64,000 nt of DNA from Gigantopelta aegis (GCF_016097555.1 NW_024533047.1:1-64000), one strand, 5' to 3'; shown: positions 27,054-40,115, numbered from the stretch's first letter. The notes: a model not told the origin generated them from the sequence alone. A program made the numbers and translations.

Positions 27054-28704
27054 TTATTGGAGCCTATTAATCTTTAATTTCTCATCTTTCAAAATAACAG
27101 GTGTAATCTGAATATTACGAGAACTTCTAAACGTTCCAGAGATATCTTCTTCAGCTATCATCCCATTCTTGTATACTTTCTTTAACTTGGCAATGAATGG
27201 AACTACAAGGATCACTTTCTTAGCTTGAATTTTAACTTCAATCTGACTCTTTGAAGGTACTTTGACCTGGACATTCTCTTGTCTATTCACAATTAACCTC
27301 AGTATATCTCCTAACTTCATTTTTATATTAGTATGACCAGTATTAAGAGGAATATTAAAAACATTGGAGCATAACAAGTAGATGAGGAGGTCTTATCTGA
27401 GGATTATTTTTACCTAGAACACCGCCACGAACAATAATATCTTCTATAAACAGAAAACAAAAGTACATAATTATGCCAGCTGCTATAATGAATTACAGAC
27501 ATTAATATTGAATTCATAAAAAACAATCTATAGTGAGCAATTTGAGATATTTTTAGTATAAGTCTGCCTTCAGTATGACAGAGAACTAGGACAAATGTCT
27601 ATGGTGTTTCGTTAGATTTTAATTGTATTTCTTTGTTCGAACAACTTTATAATGCTCTATAATCCTAAGGTGTTCAATATATACGAGAGATTTACTATAT
27701 AGCTACCTTTCTCCTCATCTAGTTGACCATCAGGTGATATTTCTATTGCTAACTCTCTTCCATGAGTGTATGGTATATACCACCTGTTATGTCAACCTAT
27801 AGAAAACATCATAGCAAATTAAATGCTCTTATGCTCTTACCATATAATCCGTCTTTGATCCAGTGTCAAAAAAATAGGTCTTTTTCATCTTCAAAGTCTA
27901 TAGAAGAGGAGAATTGTTGCTCAAGGGATGAGTGATTCTTGAAGACTGTTTCACCAAGTTCTGCTGGTGTTTGCATTACATCAGCTTGTTCTATATCATA
28001 AGTAATATCATTCAGAGAACATTGACTAATTTCCTCAATAATTTCAACATCTCCTTGGGCTACCAAAACTTGAAACTCTTTAAAATTGTTTTGTCTATAT
28101 TTATATTGAAAGGTCAATATGCCTGTTGATGAATCAATACAGCAGGACACAATGTCCTTTTTTCCACACCAATGCCGCCCAATATAGGCAGGACGACCAG
28201 GCGAGATGTAACCTCTTCAAAAGCATTTGATGGAATATTACCACTTCGAGCAGAGACCAGTTCAATATGGCTTTGTTGGGGTTGACAAGCACTTCATAAT
28301 TTGTTGTGAATGAATTCAAGGACCAAGCCCAAGATAAATATTTGAGCATGAGAACCTACAACCATCACTCTTCTGGACGAAGACAGGAATCAAAGCATTG
28401 CCAAAAGAGGCTCGAGCAATGTACAAAGGTTCCTTCGTATCTTGACACCAACCTCCTTTACAGCATGTGCAGGTATATTTGCACCATGACTGACTTCCTC
28501 CCATCGTAAAACACAGCGAGGCTTTTCATGTTCTTGCTCTATCATTTTCTATCATAGGCCCTCATGTTCTAACTGAGGCTCCAGTTGAAGTTGAGGAGGT
28601 GACACTAATGAGACTTCTAATGGAACAGTTTTGATCGCTTCAAGGTCGATTATTGAAGCTGCTTTCTTTTTAGAAACTCTTCCTTTTCGTGTTCTACTTG
28701 TCAT
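27054..28704 (-). CDS. Natterin-like protein: DM9 repeats plus aerolysin-type pore-forming domain
   Basis: Member of the natterin/aerolysin-like family, first described from fish venom and common as immune or lectin-type effectors in invertebrates. Parts in order: a short basic, probably cytosolic-type N-terminus (28704-28560), a pair of DM9 repeats (about 28030-28500) recognisable by the EPLYIAR and NYEVLV signatures, and an ETX/MTX2 aerolysin-like module (about 27054-27960) with alternating Ser/Thr/Val strands and the VKVPSKSQIEV type turn. DM9 repeats bind mannose in studied relatives. The gene looks near-complete. It has a few apparent reading interruptions, about as frequent as in neighbouring housekeeping genes, so its state cannot be judged from this sequence alone. 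It lies 132 bp from the mannosidase start and 60 bp from the divergent PPM1G start. Confidence 0.68.
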
Positions 28705-28764
28705 AGTTGGCAACGCCTATATTGAGACACCTCCATCCACACAAGGGGCGTAATTTATGCAGTA

Positions 28765-31700
28765 ATGGGCGCCTATTTGAGGAAGCCAGAGACTAAAAAG
28801 AACTCCATTAACGGCCATCTAAACACTCTGTGGGACAAAAATGCCCTTATGGAGTGACTACAATGCAAGGATGGAGGGTCACTATGGAAGTATGTATAAT
28901 GATTACAATGATCAGTGGTTAGGTTGGTTTATATCCTAATGGTGGGACTAATATAGCCATATAGTAGGTGCTTACTATACAGAACAAATAGTACAGATTC
29001 CAACAAAAAATAGTTATTACGTTAATAATGTTAACTGCATAATATTAATTTTATAGCCTTCCATAAAATTAAGCCCAACCACTTCCTCAAAATTATAACT
29101 TGTAAGTAGGTGTGACTATTGTACTAAGGTTATGTGTTTTCTCAGTGTCTGATTAACTCGTAAAACTGGTTTGGGTTTGGCACGTGTGTGAATTGAACAA
29201 GAACACTCAAATAATGTGATATAATTTAATAGGACTCATACACTGTTCAATCAGATTTGAAGAGAATATACAGTTTTTTGGTGTATTTGATGGACATGGT
29301 GTAAGTCTTCTACTTCTCAATAAGACTGTGACACATTTTGTTATAACAGGAAAAGAAGTTGCTGTGTATTGCTCACAACATCTCACGAGTTCCTCAAAGC
29401 TAGCAAGAGCTATATGAATGATGATATTGGTATAGCATTGAGGGATGCTTCATGATGTGTGATCGTTCTTTGTTGATGAAAGAAGCTATCAAAGAAATGA
29501 AAACGACTGTAGAATGTGATATGCTACTGAACCAGAGGAAGACAACGAAGATGAGAGGTTAGGAGTAATCTATTGTTGTTTCTAGACTAGAGTGGAAGTC
29601 CCATTAGTTGATTTAGTCTCCTTAAATAAAAACAAAAGATACTTGAGGTTGAGGCCAACTTTAAAACAGGCACGACATTTATTCAAGATTTCTGTTAATT
29701 CCCTCTAATCCTCTTGTGTAATCAGAGTAGGTTACTCCCAGTACCCACACAACAGTAGTGGGCATGACAATATTCTCAGCATCAAGGTCACCTGTTCAAT
29801 TCATTACTAAGCAAACATTTGAATATATATCGACTGTGTAATCTAATTTGTCAACTGATTGAATTCATAATTCAATTGTACTAGTAAATTAGGAACATTA
29901 GCTTTGGGGTAGTATATGGCATCTCCATGACAACCCCATACTCTCTCTCAGCTATGTTTGTCTCGTGTTATCAATGAATTCTTGTTTTCTTCTTTATAGT
30001 GATGATAACATGATATGTTAGTGAAGAAGCTAACATGCCAATAGAAGATGTTCTCATGAAATGTGTCAATGACAAGAAACTTGTTAAGAGTTTAGTTGAC
30101 TAGCCAATAAGGTTGATGGATGGATGGATGGATGAATGGATGGATATTACAAAACTAACTAAATCTTTCAATAACTGTGACATTAATAATGATAATAACA
30201 TTTTAATGTCCAATTGTATTGATAAATGAATGAATATATTACAAATAGACATTGAGAATGAATGATGTATTATGTCAATTCTCTTTAGGTCTAGGATCAC
30301 ATGATAACAATGATGAGGAAACAACATGTAGTGATAATAATCAAGAAATAAATGAGAATGGTACAAATGATAGTAAAGTAAAGCCAAGAAAATTTCGTGT
30401 ATATGAGAAATTTTCCAAGAACTAATTATGCAAGATGGACCATTGTCAAAAAGAGTTAGGCTCTATTATAGATGAAATGGAATCTACATCAGAAGAAGAA
30501 GAAGTAGATATTGAAGAAGGAGAAGAAGAAGGAGATATTGAAGAAGGAGAAGAGAAGGAGATATTGAAGACAGAGAAAGAAATGATGAAGAAGAAGAGAG
30601 TAGGATGGATGGTAAAGATCAGGGAGAAGTGGGAAAGACATGAAAGTGAGAGTGAAGGGGACAAGGAGAAAGATTGTAAAGGAGAAAGTGTACAAGATAC
30701 GACTATTGAGACTAGACTTGGAACATCAAAGCCAAATTATGACAACAATATGACTTCAGTTACCAAACCACTTAATAACAGTTGTCATGGTAATCTATGA
30801 TATCAATAATAACTATATGGAGTGAGCCTTTGATTACAGGTATGTCGCTAAGAAGAAAGAGAAGTAGAGAAAATGACATAACAGCTTCAAGTAAGTAAAA
30901 TGTCTACTATTTTAAGGTGTTGTGACATTTTAAAACTGGTATTGTACAATAATTTACACGAAAGTGACATCAATATTAAAGGAAACCACTTGACATTTAA
31001 GATTAGAACTGACTTTGACAGGAGGTATCCCATTTTGTTCCAAATAGCTGTCTCATATCATAGCTGTTGTTACAAAGAGATTTCTTGTTATCTCATTATA
31101 TATTTATGATTCCACTTTATTCCATATTTATGATACTATTAGCTATTATTCCTATTACAAAATCATTATTGTTGTTCATACATGAGATGGTCTATTATGT
31201 AATCACCCATTAGGAGGGGTATTCATCATACCACACCACACTAATAGGCATCAATACAAAGTTATAGTAAAATAACTTTCTTGAGCTGTATTGGTTATTA
31301 TGACCTTCCCTTCATTGAATTAGTATGTGGTTTACCAAGTCATAACAAGAAATTAATTGTTTCAGGTGTTAACACTATTTATATAATATGTTTATATGTG
31401 ACACCTGTGCCTTTTTTAACACCTGGTTTCCTTACATATAGACAAACGACTTGTGTTGATAGCGATAATGATTACAAAGGACTCCCATAATGATTACAAA
31501 GACTCTGAAGGTTATGAAAGTGGGACAACAGCTGTTGTCTGCCTTATCAGAAATGGAGAGATAACTGTGGCGAATGCAGGTGACTCACGTTGTGTGCTCT
31601 CATCTAAAGGTATTTGCATCTGTCATGATTATAATAGGCATTAAAGTTGTCATTTAGGAGTGGCTATTGATATGTCTCTCGATCACAAACCGACAGATCC

Positions 31701-34548
31701 TCTAGAACTTGCTAGAATAGAAAAAGCTGGTGGGTCATGTTGATGAAGATCTTAGAGGGACGGAGGACTTAATCTTTCTCGAGCCATTGGTAAATATAAT
31801 AATTAATGTAACATTCTGAACTGTGTATATTGAAAATTCAGTCTTGCTTTGTTCAATGATGGTTGGTCTACATTTTAATACTTGCAATGTGAAAATATTG
31901 TAATAATATGGATAATTGGATATCTACACTATGTTAGCAATATAGTGTAATATATAGTTTATTGTAATAATATGGATATCTATACTGTGTTAGCAATATA
32001 GTGTAATATATAGTTTATTGTAATAATGTGGATATCTACACTATGTTAGAATATAGTGTAATATATAGTTGTTGTGATAATATGGATATCTACACTATGT
32101 TAGTTCTTGGAACTAACATAGTGTAAATGTATAGTTTTGGTAATGGTATGTTCATGACTGATGAGTCATTGTTAGTGTCATTTTGTAGTTAGTCATTTAC
32201 TTCCTATTCAAAGTTTCCTAATTCCTCAATTGTCTTCTTGACATAGTTAGTTCCATAATACATTTGTACTATCTTCTTAACATAGTTTCATAATATGTCT
32301 GTACTGTATAGTAAATCTTCTAGACACAGTTAGGTTCATAATATGTCTGTACTGTATAGTAAATCTTCTAGACAGTTTAGGTTCATAATATGTCTGTACT
32401 GTATAGTAAATCTTCTAGACACAGTTAGGTTCTATAATATGTCTGTATTGTATAGTAAATCTTCTAGACACAGTTAGGTTCTATAATAGGTCTGTACTGT
32501 ATAGTAAATCTTAGACACAGTTAGGTTCTATAATATGTCTGTACTGTATAGTAAATCTTCTAGACACAGTTAGGTTCTATAATATGTCTGTACTGTATAG
32601 TAAATCTTCTAGACATAGTTAGGTTCTATAATATTTGTACTGTATAGTAAATCTTCTAGGACATAGTTAGTTCTATAATATGTTTGTACTGTATAGTGAA
32701 TCTTCTAGACACAGTTAGGTTCTATAATATGTCTGTACTGTATAGTGAATCTTTAGACACAGTTAGGTTCATAATATGTTTGTACTGTATAGTGAATCTT
32801 CTAGACACAGTAGGTTCATAATATGTTTGTACTGTATAGTGAATCTTCTAGACACAGTTAGGTTCATAATATGTTTGTACTGTATAGTGAATCTTCTAGA
32901 CACAGTTAGGTTCTATAATATGTCTGTACTGTATAGTGAATCTTCTAGACACAGTTAGGTTCTATAATATGTTTGTACTGTATAGTGAATCTTCTAGACA
33001 CAGTTAGGTTCATAATATGTTTGTACTGTATAGTGAATCTTCTAGACACAGTTAGGTTCATAATATGTCTGTACTGTATAGTAAATCTTCTAGACACAGT
33101 TAGGTTCTATAAATATGTCTGTACTGTATAGTGAATCTTCTAGACACAGTTAGGTTCTATAATATGTCTGTACTGTATAGTGAATCTTCTAGACACAGTT
33201 AGGTTTATAATATGTCTGTACTATATAGTAAATCTTCTAGACATAGTTAGGTTCATATTATGTCTGTACCGTATAGTGAATCTTCTAGACACAGTTAGGT
33301 TTCAGCTAGACACATGTACTCCTGATTGAAATTCCATACAGACATAGTTAATTTATAAGTATATCTTTTAGATATATCTAGACATACTCCCTAGTGAACA
33401 GACCTAATGAGTTCTCTAATAATTATACTATAAGCTCTGTGGTATGTTCTAGTCATAGTTACTTCTCCTATATAGTAAACTAATAGTCGGGTCATTTATT
33501 CCCGAATATATTAAACTTTGATCTTGAACTATTAGCTATCCTATAGTAATTTAATTATAGTTCTTTTGTACTCTGCACACACAGGTGATCATATGTATAA
33601 AGAAAATAGCAAGTTACCATTAGAGGAACAAATGATCACAGCTCTACCTGACATTAAAACAAGAAACTATATTAATAGAAGATGAGTTTTTAGTTCTGGG
33701 TACTGATGGGATATGGTAAGTATGTTGAAATTTGTACAACAACAGGAATTACCATGCAAATACCATGTGCATTATAAATGTATTTAACAAGAATTATATC
33801 GTATGTGTTGTGTACATTCCACTTGTGCTAAAGGAACTGTATGGGAAGTCAAAAAGTCATCGATTTTATCAGAAAGAAGTTGATACAATTATGGGAAGAC
33901 AAAAAAACTAATCTCAGTACAATTGAAGAGAGCGATTTACAATTAGCAAAAATTTGTGAAGAGGTAAATGTTACCAGGATATACAATATCACCATAACAA
34001 CCAATCACCATAGCAACCCAATACTCTAGTATGTGCTATTTGTGGACACGAATTAGTTTGATTATAATTATGCATAGGTTACTACTACTGTGGTGTGTTT
34101 ATACAAGCATTCAAATAATTTAGACACTGTTTATCATCCGGTAGTTGTAATAGTAGTGAGTCATACATGATCAGCTTTACATTAGAGGAAGAGGGACTTT
34201 ACATCATATTTACTCAGCAAAACATGACTTTATAATGATAAAGATATAATTCCTAAAATTGATAACAACAATTCCCATTAAATATTGCACCTGTCTACTT
34301 ATTGCTGTCGAGAAATTGTCCCCTCTTCTATTGTGTAGTTGTGTGACAATTGTTTGGCTCCCGATACTAATAATGATGGTACAGGCTGCGATAATATGAC
34401 TGTGATCTTGACACTGCTCAAACCTTTTGACAAAACTATTTCAATCTTAACGGAATTACTTATTGTATTTTATTATATAATTAAAGTATGTTCCAATTTT
34501 AAAACAATAGTTATTATTTATTTAAAATTCCACTCATCTTTCTCTTAA
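28765..34548 (+). CDS. PPM1G: Protein phosphatase 1G (PP2C family)
   Basis: Mn/Mg-dependent Ser/Thr phosphatase, nuclear, acting on spliceosome and histone substrates in vertebrates. It starts [17 protein letters not shown] at 28765 (human MGAYLSQP), then [14 protein letters not shown]. Metal-site motifs in order: FFGVFDGHG (about 29280), [23 protein letters not shown] with NAGDSRCVL (about 31520-31600), [47 protein letters not shown] (33588 on), a TDGIW donor junction, and [18 protein letters not shown] (34340-34400). Between the first and second halves is the acidic insert typical of PPM1[21 protein letters not shown] (about 30490). The intron after NLSRAIG (31791-33584) holds a 1 kb minisatellite. 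The end near 34548 may include intron read-through after LLKPFDK. It is the longest gene after RIF1 because of repeats in introns. Confidence 0.88.
31893..32110. repeat. Tandem repeat of about 55 bp x 4
   Basis: Four units of TATTGTAATAATATGGATATC, then TACACTATGTTAG, then AATATAGTGTAATATATAGTT, in the PPM1G intron, ending at the perfect inverted repeat at 32091-32125. Confidence 0.85.
32091..32125. repeat. 16 bp perfect inverted repeat
   Basis: TACACTATGTTAGTTC, loop TTG, GAACTAACATAGTGTA. The left arm is the repeat unit of the 55 bp array, so the array ends in an inverted half-unit. Confidence 0.85.
32265..33300. repeat. Minisatellite, 48-49 bp x 21
   Basis: Unit: ATAATATGTCTGTACTGTAT, AGTAAATCTTCTAGACACAG, TTAGGTTCT. 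I count 21 GTATAGT cores. Two linked variants exist: units 1-8 carry AGTAAATC, units 9-16 carry AGTGAATC (most also TGTTTGTACT), and units 17-21 are mixed. The array lies wholly inside one PPM1G intron. A reading through part of it (32776-32958) is an artefact of a unit length divisible by three. Confidence 0.9.
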
Positions 34549-35220
34549 TTAAATATTAATTAACACTCTATTAATTTAAAAACCACGTCAATACACAAAA
34601 ACTCTCTTTGTGTGGTTAGCATATCCTTTGTTTTCAATGTTATAAGTTAAATCATTTCCTGATATAACTACCCATTCTACAGGTAAGTCTAGGAAACTAA
34701 ACCCTTGATAGTATCTTCTCTAAAAGCAGAGAGTAGCTTGACTGTTATCATTTCTAAAGAGAGCAGTATAATAACCAAAGGGTTATCTTAAAATCATCTT
34801 AATAATGAATCAATTCTATAAGAGAACTTTGACATATTTCTATGGAGGTCATCATGATGATGTCATTTTGATTGTTTGTAGATAGCAAAGTACAGTACAT
34901 AGTACACTGTTTATCATATAGTATACATGATCTATGTATATACAATGTATTCCCTTAAAGTTATCGCAAGTACATTTCTTGGGAATGTCATTAATTACTT
35001 ATAAAAAGAAATACTTATAAGTGTCTTGTTTATATTAGCTGCCATAGTACTGGATATATTATGCATATGGTGTTTACGAGTATTGGTCAATTCCCTTTAT
35101 ATGTTACTATACTAACAAGGCAAAGAAGCCATTTGCAACCATGGCAACCACCAAGAATGGCTACTACTTCCCTCTAGTGGTGACATCATTAGCCACAATG
35201 GCTTCCAGTGGTTAACTGGC
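34549..35220. other. Intergenic, nothing seen
   Basis: AT-rich spacer between PPM1G and the small secreted gene. Near 35130-35200 a short reading MATTKNGYYF on the plus strand has no support beyond an open frame. Confidence 0.45.
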
Positions 35221-35228
35221 TATAAAAA
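35221..35228 (+). promoter_or_regulatory. TATA box
   Basis: GGC-TATAAAAA-GTTG lies 59 bp before the ATG of the secreted protein gene at 35287. Spacing fits a transcription start near 35250 and a short leader. It is the only clear TATA box I see among the promoters in this window. Confidence 0.55.
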
Positions 35229-35286
35229 GTTGCTCTACTTGTTTTGAATTTCAGATCTACTCTTTCTCCATACTTAAGATCTCAAA

Positions 35287-36063
35287 ATGATTGCTCTCCG
35301 ATATATAATAGTCATTTTGTTGTCTACTATCTTGCTAGTTACCTGCTGTCTGGTCAAACACCTACTTTACAAGCTAATGATAGCTCCTTTACTACATTAA
35401 TCACTAGCCTGTCTGTATTTAGAACTTTTTTAGTGAGTGGTGTGTATTTTAAATGCTGCCATTGTGAAATTATTTCTTTAGAATGAAGAAATTGGTATTG
35501 CAGACAAGGAGGAAAGATACATTTCCTTAAAGATTTATGAAGTTTCAAAATCAACAGGAAAAATTGTCAAAAGAGATAGAATCTTATGATCCAGTTAAAT
35601 GTGCAACTGCAAAGATTGTAATGAGCAAATTGATGAAGGAGACTTGTAAAATGGTAAGTGCAAACACCACATCATCCTTGATAAGTCTTATTATAATATA
35701 ATCTTTATGTGTTTAATTAGTTAAATCGTAGCAATCCAAGTGACTGCAGTAAATACTTAAAGAAGCTGAGCTTACTGGTTGATCTTGAAGAGTCAGCTGG
35801 TTCATTTCTTCGGGTGTTAAAACGCGTATGATAATACAGAACGGGGAAATGATTGTCAATGGATACGTTTAAACATTATCTGCAACACATCAGTGAACCC
35901 AGAAGTATCTGCCTTTGTTGCAAGCAAATTTCCAACTGTTTCCAAAAGTGTCCTAATAATAAAAAAAGTTATCATAAGTTATTATAATCTAATAATGTAT
36001 TATTTATTATTGTTGTATGCAATGAAAACTTTAATTATCATCTTATTAAACAATGTTAATTAG
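35287..36063 (+). CDS. Small secreted, cysteine-containing protein
   Basis: The ATG at 35287 opens MIALRYIIVILLSTILLVTC, a good signal peptide. Downstream pieces read QTPTLQANDSSFTTLITSL, EIGIADKEERYISLKIYEV, IESYDPVKCATAKIVMSKL, ETCKM, an intron (about 35653-35720), NRSNPSDCSKYLKKLSLLVD, LEESAGSFLRVLKR, ERGNDCQWIRLNIICNTSVN and PEVSAFVASKFPTVSKSV. The end may be hydrophobic (stop at 36061-36063). Cys are spaced as in a small disulfide-bonded helical domain. No family recognised. Three or so frame slips; a TATA box and signal peptide support a real gene. Confidence 0.45.
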
Positions 36064-36123
36064 TTTTAATAACTAGTTTTGTTAATAATAAAATTAATAA
36101 TATTCATCTTAATAACTGGAAAT

Positions 36124-39100
36124 ATGAAGACGATGCTGCAGAATAGTATACTCCTCCTGTCCCTTCTTTTGTTGATAACAGACTCCCGTGTTGTTCTTCA
36201 TGTCTCTCGTGATAGTTCAGGCTGTCCTAACTGTGTCACCAACTTGACATCTGCTTTGGAGTCTGTTAGAACTAACACTAGTGTGCTCATCCATTCAGGA
36301 AATTATGATCTTCTGAACGTCACTTTTGACTCTGTTAGTCATATCACTTTAGAAAAAATATGGAGAAGGCATAGTTGTCATCAATTGTGCAAGGGAGGGT
36401 ACTGGAATAGCCTTTCAGAATGTTCACAATATGACCATTAAAGGTCTAGAATTTGTTGTTGTGGCAGAAAATACTTCAGCACAAGTCGGGATTTTGGTGA
36501 ATTAAACAACGAACAACTTGTGTTTTTTAAAATTTAACGCATCTCTTTACTTTTGGTGGTCATCTAATATTACATTGGAGGATGTGATTGTTCGTGAGTC
36601 TTTGGGTATCGCTATACAAATGTATGGTGTTATCGGTAGTAATGTTATTGCAAACTGTACTTTCAAGAATAATCCTGGTGGCTCTCAAGAGCAGGGAGGA
36701 GGAGTGTATGTTGAGTTTCCCTATTGTCATCCTGGAAATCTTTCTTGTATGAATGGATCTGATGTTGATCCCAAGAGTATATCTAATGCCATCTTTCTTA
36801 TTAAAGGTAACTGGTTTGAAAACAACATAGCTAGGATATATTATAACAGATCAACATTCATTGTACCCAATCAAATATATCATGATGCTTTTGGTCGAGG
36901 GGAGGATTATCTATATACTTTAAAGGAAAAGCTAACACAAATACAATATTCATTGAAAATAACACATTCAAAGATAACCAAGCTGTTTTGGAGGAGGATT
37001 GTTCCTTGAATTTCAAGATAGTAGCTATAATAACTGTGTCACTCTAACTAAGCAGAATTGTTTCTCTGGAAATATGGCTATCAAAAGTGGTGGTGGGATG
37101 CATTTAAGTTTTATTTCTTTTGATGGGGTAGTAGAATTGTCTGTTAGTCCACTACAAAACAATACGATCACTGTAATTGACAGCCTAATTGAAAACAACA
37201 TTGCAGAGTGGGGTGGTGGTATATCATTTCTTGGTACAAGAGAGTATGGTATTGTCTACTCAACCAACAAACTTACCTTTGAAAGCTGTCGTTGGCTTAA
37301 GAATGTTGCTAGAGTTGGCTCAGGTCTAGATCTCTCTGTGCTTCGCTTGCACTCAAATGGAGCTCTCCTTGAAGTTGTGATAACAAGTAGTATGTTTGTG
37401 TGTAACTCAGTAATGTACAATTCATCTATATTAGGCTATGGAGCACTTTATACAGACTCTATTCCCATTGCATTTAAGAAATCAATTTTATTTGAAAAGA
37501 ACTATGATGGATCAGGACTTGTCGTTGCTAATACTAGGATTATTTTTTCTAACTCTACTGTTGCAATTTTTAATGGCAACAGGGGTCGTGATGGTGCAGC
37601 TATTAATTTTGCTGGGTATGCATTTTTATTGGTTCATTATAATACTACTTTCAACTTCACCAACAATTCGGCCTCAAACTTGGGTGGAGCTATGTATGCT
37701 TACTATCCTGATGGTCGTGAATTGATATCGTCTCGTAATTGTTTTCATCCGGTATTTAATATAATAACAAGCCCTTATGTTTGGGAAACATCTTTATTCT
37801 TTTCTAATAATACAGCTAATAGTATGCCAAACTCAATTTTCACAACTACTGTTTTGCCATGCCTATGGGGTAGAGTGTATGGACAAGCATCTATAGGAAA
37901 TCTTTCTCAGGATGTTTTTTGCTGGTCCAACAAGTGGAACTATGACAATTCCAGCTGTAGTGAGCAGATTAAAACTGACCCAGCACACTTACGTCAATCT
38001 GAAAATGTTCTAAAAGTAATTCCAGGTAAAAATACACCCACTGAAGATCACTGTTTATGACGACCAGCAGGTTGATGTTACAAATATATTAGTTTTATCT
38101 GCAAATTCTAAGACACCACAAAATATAAAGGTGGATGAGAGATATCAATACATCTCCACTGACTCAATTGTTTTATATCAAAAAAATCACGACATTATAA
38201 ACAACACATTAGTAATGGAAACTATTGGCCCTCGTGTTTTGAGAACCAATTTGAATGTGGGATTTCAGGAATGCCCCCCTGGCCTAACCTTGTCAGCTGA
38301 TCTCGGATCATGTTTAGTGTAATGGAAACTATCACAATTATATACGATGTTACAATAGCACTTTTAGTTCCACTATTCTGCGGGGGTTACTGGATAGGTC
38401 ATCATAGTACAGTAAACAATAATATAGTCATTGGTCTTTGTAGGTTCTGTCATTACGATCATTCTGGTAGTCATATTGAGTTGGGTGATTCATTTAAAGA
38501 CGTTCAAGAACGTTTCTGTGGCTCAAACAATCAGATGGCAAGTTCTGTAGCCATTGTAAACAGAATTTTACCGTAGCTGTCAACTCATATGACTATGAAT
38601 GTGGTGACGTGTACAGATAAACACGGCAAATATCACTGGATCTTTTTCATAGTTTTAAAAGTTTGTCTTCCTCTTTGTTATTTCTTGGTATTTATCTTTT
38701 TAACTTTTCTGTAACATCTGGATTATTAAAATGAGCCATATTCTACGCTCAAAATTCTTACAACAGCCATCCCTCTTGATGGTGGTGACATCATTCCATT
38801 TCGTGACATTTTAAAAAAACTCAACAGAACTCGAAGAGACACTTGGAAAATATATACATAATAATTTATAGCATATGGAACTTGGATGTTTGCAGTGCTT
38901 GTTTTCCTCTCTTTTGTCTCCATCCAAATACAACTGGACTTGATATTCTAGTGATAGAATATGTAATAGCATTTCTGCCCTTTCTAATTCTCTTCATAGT
39001 ATTAATAATCTACTGGATTGATCTTGTGATGAAAGTGCCTGTATGTTGTCAGGGAATCATCAGAAAGGCCTGCTCATGTTTTTTCTGGTTCATTCAGTAT

Positions 39101-40014
39101 TTTAAAAGAAATGCTAAGAATGCTTGGTTGCTTTAATCATTCTCTCCTATTCTAAAATAGCTGTGATCACTACTTATTGATAGCACCTACACCACTATAC
39201 AATATTAGTGGTCATATTATTAATTACGTCCTTTTCTTTAATGGAAGTATACTTTATAAAGACATTGTTCATCAACATATGCATTCCCTGTGTTTATCAG
39301 CAGTTAGTCTACTTCTGTTTATTGTACCTCTTATTTTGATAGTTTTGTCGATATGACAATCCACAAAAAATGGTGGTTTTCTGAACTGGTTGCTGTACAA
39401 TTTTCAATATCCATTCAAAGCTCCTTCTGATAGTAACAATGTTTGTAGTTTCTTTTCGAAGTGTGGACAAAGATGACGAGACGGACATAACAATTCCTTT
39501 TGGTTGTTGCAAACATCAAGACAAATTCAAATACCATTTTAAATTCAATACTCCAAAACAAAATCTGAGTTGCAAATTAAGCTGTTGCCATGGTTACTGT
39601 GGATGTCTGTCCTCGTGGAGTGGCATGATTTTCGTTGGGTTGCCGGTGCCTACTTGATCTTGAGACTATTCTATCTGTTGGCTATATAGCATCTTATAAT
39701 TTTATGGTTCAGTTTCAACTTCAGCTTATTCTCAGTGTACTGACAGCAGGTTTTTTCCTTCTATTTCAGCCATACAAGAAACATCTGCATAATGTTGATT
39801 GATGCTTGTTTTTTTCCTCCTACTGGCAATTATTCTCAGTTTTCAGTATGTATCAATACTATTTGACGTAGCAGGTAGCGAGCCTTCTCTTCGAGGATAT
39901 ATTACTCAATATATTTTAGTTCTTCTACCTGCATTTTGGATCACTGGATGTCTCATATACGAGTGCTATAAACAGAAAGTCTTTGAGAAGCTCAAAACAA
40001 AAATTGTCACTTGA
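36124..40014 (+). CDS. Beta-helix ectodomain, cysteine-rich stalk, multi-TM protein
   Basis: Apparently one long exon of about 1,290 codons. The signal peptide is MKTMLQNSILLLSLLLLITD (an in-frame ATG at 36079 is also possible). The ectodomain (36200-38250) is made of right-handed beta-helix coils: repeated N-glycosylation sites and GGG-x-x-(F/L/V) turns, for example KSGGGMHLSF, EWGGGISFLG, NNSASNLGGAMYAYY, each after an NTF or NCF-type strand. Then QECPPGLTLSADLGSC begins a Cys-rich segment (38260-38640) with IRCYN, YWIGHHS, CRFCHYDHSGSH and QERFCGSN. The C-terminal third has about six or seven hydrophobic segments, including EYVIAFLPFLILFIVLIIYW (about 38960-39020) and LLLAIILSFQYVSILFD (39820-39870), ending KLKTKIVT-stop. 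This architecture occurs as a large uncharacterised family in sponges, as far as I recall. About six frame slips; no key residue can be named. Confidence 0.65.
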
Positions 40015-40107
40015 AGCCATGTTGTCACTGCATATGTAAAAGGAAGGAGAATCATTCTAACTCACAGTTTTTTTCGACAATAACTATGTATTGATTAACA
40101 GCACTGA

Positions 40108-40115
40108 TGACGTCA
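40108..40115. promoter_or_regulatory. Palindromic CRE-type site
   Basis: TGACGTCA about 190 bp before the GNAT start codon and 94 bp after the receptor-like gene stop. Same 8 bp as in the ATP5F1B/DBF4 promoter. Function is inferred only from the consensus. Confidence 0.35.

Noticed and set aside
30489-30695. Phe/Ser-rich minus-strand readings opposite 30446-30695
   Set aside because: Antisense of the acidic Glu-rich insert of PPM1G.
32776-32958. 60-codon reading in the PPM1G minisatellite
   Set aside because: Repeat unit frame artefact; lies in an intron.
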